This document shows positions 1 through 4,842 of a stretch of 5,434 nucleotides of DNA, piece by piece. Location of the stretch: NCBI GenBank assembly GCA_024687845.1, contig JAILEL010000379.1, positions 1 to 5,434 on the forward strand. The letters run 5' to 3'. The translations under genes were made by a program, and so were the position numbers. Every line of letters starts with the position of its first letter. The first letter of the stretch is position 1. The notes below the pieces were generated by a model that made no database searches, was not told the DNA's origin, and worked only from the letters and a program-made list of their open reading frames with translations. Source of the DNA: Eubacterium sp. Its GTDB lineage: Bacteria; Bacillota_A; Clostridia; Lachnospirales; Lachnospiraceae.

Positions 1-75
1 CAGCTCCTGAACCAACTCAATCTCTTTCTCGCTCATCTGAGAATCACTCAAATCTAAAGCTTCATTAGTAACCAT
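1..75 (-). CDS. Start of an unidentified gene, last in the leftward operon (partial)
   Basis: An open frame of 25 codons runs from an ATG whose first base is at 75 to the left edge of the window without a stop; the rest of the gene lies outside. The start is chosen because a GGAG Shine-Dalgarno sequence (84-87, read on the minus strand) sits 8 nt upstream. An in-frame ATG six bases earlier (at 81) would be only 2 nt from it. The gene begins 18 nt after the recombinase stop codon (TAG at 94-96), so it is probably co-transcribed with it. The visible peptide begins MVTNEALDLSDSQM and is rich in Glu, Asp and Leu. It is too short to assign to a family. Its position directly after a serine recombinase makes another recombination or element-maintenance protein plausible, but nothing in the sequence shows that. 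Confidence 0.6.
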   Translation of the reverse strand, partial: MVTNEALDLSDSQMSEKEIELVQEL

Positions 76-93
76 TTGCATATCTCCATTTCG

Positions 94-2211
94 CTACATT
101 GTATTTAATAAATCATTTAATTCATTTAGTATTTCCTGTCTTGAAGGCAAGCTGTTCACAATAGATGATTTAGCTGTAACTCCTCCCTCGCAAATATCAT
201 CTTCAGTTATATCGGTAAACATTTGCTCTCGTTGTTTTTTGAAATAATAATTTCTTCTGTAACTTTTCTTTTTCCAATCCTGAGGAAATGCTTTCATACT
301 TGTATTAATAGCCTCTGAACCAGAACCATTTGTATAATTAATGTATCTGGACAAAATGACATCCGACTTACTATGATCATTTACATCAGAATCAACATTT
401 CTAAGCTTCCTTTGTTTACCCACCAAAATCTGAGGTTCGTCTAACGAAAAGAATATAATTTCGTTGTCCCCCCGGACTTTTGTAATACCTCTAAACTTAA
501 ATGAATACTCATTTATCCAGTCCATATCTTTGTATAAAAGATTACAAAATGTTTTAAATGTTACCTTTTTAACAATGTTCCCCTTATCCGTCTGCATTCT
601 TATAGAATTAGGATTATCAGCAGTACTCTTTCGAATAATAATCGACTTAGTCATCGGGTGATAAAACATTTCTATCCACTCACACATATCCAGCTTCTTT
701 AAGCATGCTTTGTTAAATGTAATATCTTTATTAGAAATAGTAATCGAAGGCATACTATTTGTAAGAAATACTATTCCAGGAGGAACTTCGTAACCCCTGA
801 GATTCATTGATACAACATTACTTTTTATCTCACCGGACCAGATTTTAATATCTTTGGATAGCTTATCCAGTTCTTCATCTGTATATACACTCTGGCATGA
901 TTCCAGATAAAACTCGCTGGAAATGTCATTCCAATACGGACATACACTTACATATCCCTTCAAAGATCCTTTATCTATTATCTTTAACTCCGGCATTCCT
1001 CTTTGAAGTCTTCCTGAAGATGCAGCCATCAGCTGAGCTGCTTTTGCAATTTCAGGAGTAACTATTCCTTCATGATGCCCAGGTACATACGCCCAGTCAC
1101 GTTGCTCATTATTCTTTACTATCTTTTTCTTTTTATAATCAAGCACTATTGTTTTCCTTGCTTCCAAATCACCCCAGCGCCTTTCATTTGTAATAAGTTG
1201 ACCAACCATAGTTCCATCCCATTCAACAGAACCTTTAAGTGTTTTTCGCTTCTTCTCAGTAAGGACTTCAGCTATCTGTCTACAATTCTTGCCTACAAGA
1301 AGTGCTAGAAAAACAAATCTAACTGTTTGTGCTTCATCTTCTTTTATTATCAGCTGCCCATCCTTATTATGGCGATATCCCAAGAGATCCACCACCTGAT
1401 ACTGACCGGTACATATGCGCTGATCATATGAGAGAATCATCCTTCTACTCTTATTAGCAGATTCCCAGTCAGCTAGCATTGCATGCATCGTAAATGCTTG
1501 TTCACTATCAGGATTCAATGTATAAATATTTTCCGTTTCAAAATACACTCCAACCGGATGCTTTGGATTGGCGGTTCTTAACTCACTTACATAATCAAGG
1601 CATTGTGAAATATTCCTGGCAAATCTAGATACACTGGCACATATGATCATGTCCATTTCTCCATTAAGCGCATCCTTCATAAGTTGCTGAAATGCAGGTC
1701 TATGGGCCACACTGGTTCCGGACTTTCCTTCATCACTATAAATATTTTGTAGCTCCCAGTTTGGGGTTTCATTTATCTTCTTTGTATAGAACTTTTCCTG
1801 ATTCTCTATAGAAGAAGTCTGCTCTATATTCATGGTGCTGACTCTGGCATATACTGCGACTCTCTTAGTAGTATCATCCATAATGTCAGGAGTAGGTTTT
1901 CCAGGATGGAAGTATTCATTCGATCCCCGAGAGCTACGGACTCTCTGCTTTACGGCTGCCCTTTGTGCTTCTCGTTCATAATGTCTTGACTGCCAATCCG
2001 TTGACTCTTCAATTGATTTATCGGTCGATTCTTCAGATGATTTTTCAGTTGATCCATCACTTGTGTCTTCAGTTAATTCTTCAGTTCTATCATAAAAGAC
2101 TCCAGAAGCTGGTTGTTTTACACTTACAGAATCAGCCATAAGTTCTAACTCCTGTTCTAAATCACCTTCAACTTCCCCTTCATATATTTTTCCTTCGTTT
2201 ATATCATTCAT
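94..2211 (-). CDS. Large serine recombinase (site-specific integrase/excisionase type) with acidic N-terminal extension
   Basis: A 705-residue protein of the serine recombinase (resolvase/invertase) family. These enzymes cut both strands at two att sites through a serine-DNA link, rotate and rejoin, so integrating or excising an element. The catalytic domain spans about residues 117-255. The nucleophile motif YARVST places Ser125 and Arg123. A SIENQ motif (134-138), the SDEGKSGTS segment (159-167), RPAFQQL (171-177) and SRFARN (195-200, catalytic Arg196 and Arg199) follow, so the active site looks intact. The recombinase domain (pfam07508-like) runs about 275-395. Residues from about 410 to 705 lack the CxxC zinc ribbon and long coiled coil usual in this family; a different C-terminal region is present, containing VTFNKACLKKL-like and HPMTKSIIIRKS stretches (around 497-530). 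Residues 1-116 are an unusual extension, acidic to about 73 and then basic. The ATG at 2211 has an AAAGGA-type ribosome site about 11 nt upstream. The internal ATG at residue 111 has none. It follows the degenerate recombinase gene by 68 nt and is likely in the same operon as the ATPase. Confidence 0.93.
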   Translation of the reverse strand: MNDINEGKIYEGEVEGDLEQELELMADSVSVKQPASGVFYDRTEELTEDTSDGSTEKSSEESTDKSIEESTDWQSRHYEREAQRAAVKQRVRSSRGSNEYFHPGKPTPDIMDDTTKRVAVYARVSTMNIEQTSSIENQEKFYTKKINETPNWELQNIYSDEGKSGTSVAHRPAFQQLMKDALNGEMDMIICASVSRFARNISQCLDYVSELRTANPKHPVGVYFETENIYTLNPDSEQAFTMHAMLADWESANKSRRMILSYDQRICTGQYQVVDLLGYRHNKDGQLIIKEDEAQTVRFVFLALLVGKNCRQIAEVLTEKKRKTLKGSVEWDGTMVGQLITNERRWGDLEARKTIVLDYKKKKIVKNNEQRDWAYVPGHHEGIVTPEIAKAAQLMAASSGRLQRGMPELKIIDKGSLKGYVSVCPYWNDISSEFYLESCQSVYTDEELDKLSKDIKIWSGEIKSNVVSMNLRGYEVPPGIVFLTNSMPSITISNKDITFNKACLKKLDMCEWIEMFYHPMTKSIIIRKSTADNPNSIRMQTDKGNIVKKVTFKTFCNLLYKDMDWINEYSFKFRGITKVRGDNEIIFFSLDEPQILVGKQRKLRNVDSDVNDHSKSDVILSRYINYTNGSGSEAINTSMKAFPQDWKKKSYRRNYYFKKQREQMFTDITEDDICEGGVTAKSSIVNSLPSRQEILNELNDLLNTM
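1999..2058 (-). repeat. Degenerate 12-bp tandem repeat inside the recombinase gene
   Basis: Five consecutive four-codon units encode residues 52-71 of the recombinase: DGST, EKSS, EEST, DKSI, EEST, followed by DW. The third codon is always Ser (TCA or TCG), and the first is an acidic residue. The period is 12 bp and the copies differ mainly at third codon positions and at the second residue. The result is an acidic Ser/Thr-rich and probably disordered stretch ahead of the catalytic domain. Such in-frame repeats can change copy number by slippage without disturbing the reading frame. Whether this one varies between strains cannot be seen here. Confidence 0.7.
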
Positions 2212-2219
2212 ATCGAATT

Positions 2220-2279
2220 TTATCCTTTTCTCTCCAGATCAAATAATTCTTTATTAAAAAACTCGTACAAATATAGCAA
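2220..2279 (-). other. In-frame open extension after the degenerate recombinase stop codon
   Basis: Directly after the TGA stop (2280-2282) of the preceding gene, the same frame stays open for 19 codons and encodes LLYLYEFFNKELFDLERKG before a TAA at 2220-2222. The peptide looks like the end of a real helical protein. If the TGA is ignored, the gene would end 8 nt before the next ATG, matching the tight packing of the rest of the operon. Possible explanations are a recent nonsense mutation, TGA readthrough, a sequencing error, or a separate tiny ORF starting at the TTG (2279) with GAGGA upstream. Chance cannot be excluded over so short a stretch. The distal end (AGAGAAAAGGA) doubles as the ribosome site of the large recombinase gene. 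Confidence 0.4.
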
Positions 2280-2750
2280 TCACATTCCTCGTTCGATATC
2301 TCTTTTCCAATCCTCATAATCCACTGTATCCAGCTTTATATAATCCTCAGCCATCTTAAGTAGAGCCTCCCTTTGGTGGTCATAGTTGGCTATGGTGTCT
2401 ATCCTATAATTATCATCTTCTGACACAATATGAACTGTATTCGATAGGTTAAACAGATAATAGATCAAATAGCAGAACTCACCACTGTTAGCTGCTAGAT
2501 AAGCTCTAGTCTGAGTTGATATGACATCAATCTTCCCAGACTTACAATCAGCTATTAACCGGAGCATTTCCGGTCTTTTTCTTATGCTTTTCTGTCCTGT
2601 AATATCAATATAAACACCAACGAGTTCAACAGCATCAAGCGCACCATACTTATCTTCATAATACTTTTTATGATAAGAAGTTATCCTGTTCTTTGACTTC
2701 TCCCATAGCTTCGCCAGCTTCACATATCCGGCAACTCTGATTTTCTCCAT
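2280..2750 (-). CDS. Degenerate, probably catalytically inactive serine recombinase (resolvase-domain protein)
   Basis: A 156-residue protein that aligns by eye over its length with a serine recombinase catalytic domain but has lost the key residues. VAGYVKLAK (6-14) aligns with VAVYARVST of the active neighbour, so the catalytic Arg becomes Lys11 and the nucleophilic Ser becomes Ala13. Downstream, KRPEMLRLIADCKSGKIDVI (58-77) matches the conserved RPxxxxLxxxxxxGxxDxI segment. TRAYLAAN (81-88) replaces the SRFARN motif and keeps only one of two arginines. There is no recombinase domain, zinc ribbon or obvious DNA-binding tail. It therefore probably folds as a resolvase-like domain without strand-cutting activity. 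A role as an interaction partner or accessory factor of the downstream active recombinase is inference. Its ATG overlaps the ATPase stop codon by one base (TAATG) with only a weak ribosome site, so translation is likely coupled. The stop TGA may be secondary, since the frame stays open for 19 more codons. Expression, if any, is as the second gene of the operon. Confidence 0.75.
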   Translation of the reverse strand: MEKIRVAGYVKLAKLWEKSKNRITSYHKKYYEDKYGALDAVELVGVYIDITGQKSIRKRPEMLRLIADCKSGKIDVISTQTRAYLAANSGEFCYLIYYLFNLSNTVHIVSEDDNYRIDTIANYDHQREALLKMAEDYIKLDTVDYEDWKRDIERGM

Positions 2751-3748
2751 TATTCATCACTCAATTCATTTTCTTCAGGCAAATGCCAATACCAGCCATC
2801 TGCTTTTTTAATCGAAATAATACCTAGATCTTTCTTGGCTGTTTTTAGTGTTCTAAGGCTAATTAATCCCTTTACTGACTTAACTATCTTTTTATATGAA
2901 CAATCACTTTCTGAAAGCAGTTTCTTTAGAAGTAATATTGCACTCTTATATTTTTCTCCGTATGAAATATATGACTGCTGAATAATACTTCCCTTTTCCT
3001 CTTCAACATCAATCGTTCCAATCCAATTAATATTATTGTTCTCTGTAATTTCAAAGCCAAAAGCTCCGCCTTCCTGAGAAAGACTTGATTTAATATGACG
3101 GATAACACGAACATTAGAGTCCTCGCCAAGTCTTTCTATTTGCAGAACACTTCTGGATATAGCAGCAAAATCAATACTTCCAAGCCCTCTGTATATACTC
3201 TTACCGCCTTCATTCTTATTTAAATGACCGATTAGAACCACAGCGCATTTTGTTTTTTCAGCAACAATAGCTAGTTTATTTAGATAAGAACGAACATTTC
3301 TCGCATTATTCATATCAGTATCTGATCCAAGAAATGACTGAATCGGATCTATAATCAGAAGTCTCGCTGAAGATTCTTTTATAGCATACAGTAAGGAATC
3401 CGTATCAAAATCACTGTACATATCATTTTCTTTCATAATAAAAGCCATTCTGCTTAAATCTGCTCCATAGTTTTCCAACCTGGGCATTATGGTATCTGCA
3501 GCACTATCTTCCATACATTGATAAATGATATTCATAGGGCGCCTAGATATAGTTCCATCCGGAATGAAGCCACCTACAGATAATTCAGCAGCAACTTTTA
3601 ATATAAATGATGACTTTCCCTCTCCAGGATCCCCCTGAATCAATGTAATTTTTCCGTATGGAATATATGGATTCCATAGCCAATGCACCTTCGTACTTTT
3701 TACTTCTGAATAATATTTTATCGTTACATTTTCATTATTTTCCGGCAT
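2750..3748 (-). CDS. RepA/DnaB-type AAA ATPase (AAA_25-like) with C-terminal winged-helix-like region
   Basis: A 332-residue P-loop ATPase of the RecA/DnaB-like fold, resembling the RepA-type helicases and AAA_25 proteins of plasmids, phages and integrative elements. The Walker A motif GDPGEGKS lies at residues 39-46. The Walker B strand RLLIIDP (about 129-135) ends with Asp134. A further motif VLIGHLNK (171-178) is the usual third motif of this fold. YRGLGSIDFAAISRSVLQIER (186-206) matches the conserved segment that follows. Residues about 265-325 are helical and end in RTLKTAKKDLG...GWYWHLP, typical of the winged-helix-like tail of these proteins. The ATG at 3748 is preferred because GGTGG lies about 5 nt upstream; an in-frame TTG at 3760 would overlap that site and add four residues. 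It is the first gene of the leftward operon. Its likely job is in replication of the excised element, as a helicase or helicase-like motor, but a different ATP-dependent DNA role cannot be excluded. Confidence 0.88.
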   Translation of the reverse strand: MPENNENVTIKYYSEVKSTKVHWLWNPYIPYGKITLIQGDPGEGKSSFILKVAAELSVGGFIPDGTISRRPMNIIYQCMEDSAADTIMPRLENYGADLSRMAFIMKENDMYSDFDTDSLLYAIKESSARLLIIDPIQSFLGSDTDMNNARNVRSYLNKLAIVAEKTKCAVVLIGHLNKNEGGKSIYRGLGSIDFAAISRSVLQIERLGEDSNVRVIRHIKSSLSQEGGAFGFEITENNNINWIGTIDVEEEKGSIIQQSYISYGEKYKSAILLLKKLLSESDCSYKKIVKSVKGLISLRTLKTAKKDLGIISIKKADGWYWHLPEENELSDE

Positions 3749-3771
3749 AAAAACCACCAACTAATAAAATT

Positions 3772-3799
3772 AGTATAGTTTTGTCCTTAAAACTACACT
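3772..3799. promoter_or_regulatory. Imperfect inverted repeat, candidate operator of the leftward operon
   Basis: AGTATAGTTTT (3772-3782) and AAAACTACACT (3789-3799) are inverted copies separated by 6 bp, pairing at 10 of 11 positions. The dyad lies immediately downstream of the leftward -10 (3808-3813), over the expected transcription start and early leader, where a bound protein would block transcription. The same AGTGTAGTTTT motif occurs twice more as direct repeats at 3857-3888. The divergent XRE regulator is the obvious candidate ligand. In RNA the arms could also form a weak hairpin, but its A/T richness and lack of a clear U-tract make a terminator unlikely. Confidence 0.55.
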
Positions 3800-3807
3800 T
3801 TCTGTTT

Positions 3808-3836
3808 ATTATAATTTATCTTTTGTTGAATTACAA
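3808..3836 (-). promoter_or_regulatory. Promoter of the ATPase-recombinase operon
   Basis: Read on the minus strand, TTGTAA (3831-3836, four of six matches to the -35 consensus) is followed by a 17-bp spacer and a perfect TATAAT (3808-3813). Transcription would start near 3800, giving a leader of about 50 nt before the ATPase ATG at 3748. This is the best sigma-A-like promoter in the intergenic region and points leftward into all the genes from 3748 to 1. Confidence 0.65.
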
Positions 3837-3853
3837 TAGTAAAAAATACAAAA

Positions 3854-3888
3854 ATTAGTGTAGTTTCATCTACTATTAGTGTAGTTTT
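3854..3888 (+). repeat. Two direct repeats ATTAGTGTAGTTT, 21 bp apart; candidate operators or iterons
   Basis: ATTAGTGTAGTTT occurs at 3854-3866 and again at 3875-3887 (followed by another T). The start-to-start distance is 21 bp, two turns of the helix, so proteins bound to both would sit on the same face. Related copies are ATTAGTATAGTTTT at 3769-3782 and the inverted AAAACTACACTTT at 3789-3801. The repeats lie just upstream of the XRE gene's likely promoter. They would suit binding by the XRE protein. The position beside a RepA-like ATPase also allows an iteron-type replication origin. Confidence 0.6.
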
Positions 3889-3915
3889 ATTATTTATTTC
3901 AATCTCAAGCAATAG

Positions 3916-3944
3916 TATAATGCAGCTATACTTCCTGAAAGGGG
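3916..3944 (+). promoter_or_regulatory. Likely -10 element and strong ribosome binding site of the XRE gene
   Basis: TATAAT at 3916-3921 is a consensus -10, but the -35 position (about 3893-3898, TTTATT) is poor, suggesting a weak or regulated promoter. The ribosome site AAAGGGG (3938-3944) is strong and lies 6 nt before the ATG at 3951, which supports that start. Confidence 0.5.
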
Positions 3945-3950
3945 AACGTT

Positions 3951-4304
3951 ATGAATGATATAATTGATTACAAAAAAATAGGTAAAAACATCAGGATTGC
4001 TCGTCTGAAAAAAGAAATAACTCAGGAACAGCTGGCAAACAAACTTGATATCGCACCAACATATATTAGTGCAATCGAAAGAGGTGCATCGAAAGCATCC
4101 TTCTCTACTTTTGTGATGATTGCTCAGGAACTCGGCACAACATTAGATTGCATCCTTGGCGATATACAACCTGCATTCATGGAAAAATATGATATTGACG
4201 CAAAAGAGATTCTTGCCGATTGCACTGAAGAAGAACGAACATTCTTACTTAGTCTTCTTTCTCATGCTAAAGAAGATCTTAGGACAAAATACAGGACAAA
4301 ATAA
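3951..4304 (+). CDS. XRE-family helix-turn-helix transcriptional regulator
   Basis: A 117-residue single-domain regulator of the Cro/C1 (XRE) type. The HTH domain covers about residues 7-70, beginning DYKKIGKNIRIARLKK. The helix-turn-helix is TQEQLANKLDIAPTYISAIER (24-44), with conserved Gln25, Leu28 and Ile42-Glu43-Arg44, followed by the usual LGTTLDCILGD helix. The C-terminal 45 residues are helical and charged and may help dimerisation; no ligand domain or peptidase is fused. Proteins of this kind are common repressors at the control switch of prophages and integrative elements. It is transcribed away from the ATPase-recombinase operon across a 202-bp intergenic region that carries repeated AGTGTAGTTTT motifs, so control of both its own gene and the operon is likely (inference). 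It converges with the gene pair to its right and shares a terminator region with it. The last eight residues contain a small duplication (RTK-Y-RTK). Confidence 0.9.
   Translation: MNDIIDYKKIGKNIRIARLKKEITQEQLANKLDIAPTYISAIERGASKASFSTFVMIAQELGTTLDCILGDIQPAFMEKYDIDAKEILADCTEEERTFLLSLLSHAKEDLRTKYRTK
4281..4304 (+). repeat. 12-bp tandem duplication at the end of the XRE gene
   Basis: AGGACAAAATAC (4281-4292) is followed directly by AGGACAAAATAA (4293-4304); 11 of 12 bases are identical. The second copy supplies the final RTK and the stop codon, so the duplication probably lengthened the protein by four residues. It looks like simple slippage, with little expected effect. Confidence 0.6.
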
Positions 4305-4361
4305 CAAAGATATCTGACCACCTGCAATTTGCATCCTTGGCAAGTAAAAGGTACAGAAAAC

Positions 4362-4383
4362 CATTTATTTAATTTAATAAATG
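4362..4383. repeat. Short A/T-rich inverted repeat in the convergent intergenic region
   Basis: CATTTATT and AATAAATG form an 8-bp inverted repeat with a 6-nt spacer. It is almost all A/T, so an RNA hairpin would be weak. It may be a minor protein site or chance. The rest of the stretch from 4305 to the terminator holds no convincing gene. Confidence 0.3.
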
Positions 4384-4388
4384 TAAAA

Positions 4389-4432
4389 AAAACAAGAGTG
4401 CAAAACCACTACAAGTTTTGCACTCTTGTTTT
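4389..4432 (-). terminator. Strong intrinsic terminator, leftward and probably bidirectional
   Basis: The arms AACAAGAGTGCAAAAC (4391-4406) and GTTTTGCACTCTTGTT (4415-4430) pair perfectly over 16 bp around an 8-nt loop, with two further A-T pairs outside. For leftward transcripts the stem runs into an uninterrupted T-tract (complement of the A-run 4385-4392), an excellent terminator 23 nt after the stop of the small helical protein gene. For the rightward XRE transcript the tract is shorter (TTGTTTTC), but the stem could still stop transcription. It isolates two converging units. Confidence 0.88.
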
Positions 4433-4455
4433 CACTCTTGAAATATTATGTATCA

Positions 4456-4842
4456 TCATTTGGAGCTCATAATTTCCTCAACACACCTGAATATATCTAC
4501 CAATCTATCCAAGCGTTTTTCTCTATACTCTCTTATCACAAGCAAATATTCATCGTGAAGCATCTTATCCATCAAATCATTGTCCTGGGCATAGATCTCT
4601 TCATAGTATTTGAGGCACTGTTCTAAAACATTTCTTTTATCTGCCAAAAGACCATCTGTAATACTGTCATTTTCTGTAACGTCATTTTTTACACTATCCA
4701 TTTTAGTAACTATCGTCTCTGCCGAGCCAATATCTATATTTGAATTTTCTAAATATCCCATCAAATGAAAAGCCATAATCCTATCCTTAAGATCCAGCTT
4801 ATACTTTTCATACATTTCAAAAATCTTATTATCATTATTCAT
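4456..4842 (-). CDS. Small helical protein of unknown function, coupled to a large serine recombinase
   Basis: A 128-residue protein that I do not recognise. It is charged (many Asp, Glu and Lys), has no signal peptide or membrane segment, and reads as predominantly alpha-helical: residues 1-35, and a longer block from about 70 to the end containing NVLEQCLKYYEEIYAQDNDL and EYREKRLDRLVDIFRCVEEI. No cysteine pairs or catalytic motif stand out. The ATG at 4842 is preferred over an in-frame GTG at 4851, because AAGGTG lies 6 nt upstream of the ATG and overlaps the GTG. The start overlaps the end of the upstream recombinase gene (ATGAATAA, 8 nt), so the two are translationally coupled and their products are probably made in similar amounts. 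That suggests, as inference only, a partner or directionality-type factor of the recombinase. It is the last gene before a strong terminator. Confidence 0.75.
   Translation of the reverse strand: MNNDNKIFEMYEKYKLDLKDRIMAFHLMGYLENSNIDIGSAETIVTKMDSVKNDVTENDSITDGLLADKRNVLEQCLKYYEEIYAQDNDLMDKMLHDEYLLVIREYREKRLDRLVDIFRCVEEIMSSK

Noticed and set aside
464..661. Open frame on the + strand opposite the recombinase gene
   Set aside because: It lies wholly antisense to well-supported recombinase coding sequence, with no ribosome site or recognisable protein features.
1072..1308. Hydrophobic open frame on the + strand opposite the recombinase domain
   Set aside because: The membrane-like composition is what antisense of Lys/Glu-rich coding sequence gives; the recombinase frame explains this region.
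2926..3129. Alternative minus-strand frame inside the ATPase gene
   Set aside because: It overlaps conserved ATPase sequence in another frame and has no family resemblance.
3772..3799. Inverted repeat as a transcription attenuator or riboswitch
   Set aside because: The stem is short and A/T-rich with no following T-tract, and the same motif recurs as direct repeats nearby, which fits protein binding better than an RNA element.
3749..3950. A CRISPR-like or retron-type RNA element in the intergenic region
   Set aside because: The repeats are only 11-14 bp with no regular unique spacers, and there is no reverse transcriptase or cas-like gene in the window.
4305..4472. A frame that stays open for about 55 codons after the XRE stop codon, in the XRE frame
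   Set aside because: It crosses the terminator stem-loop, has an odd composition for this genome, and has no start codon or ribosome site of its own near its beginning. Chance is the simplest explanation.
4426..4626. Open frame on the + strand starting in the terminator
   Set aside because: It starts within the stem-loop and is antisense to the coupled small gene, which has a good ribosome site and operon context.
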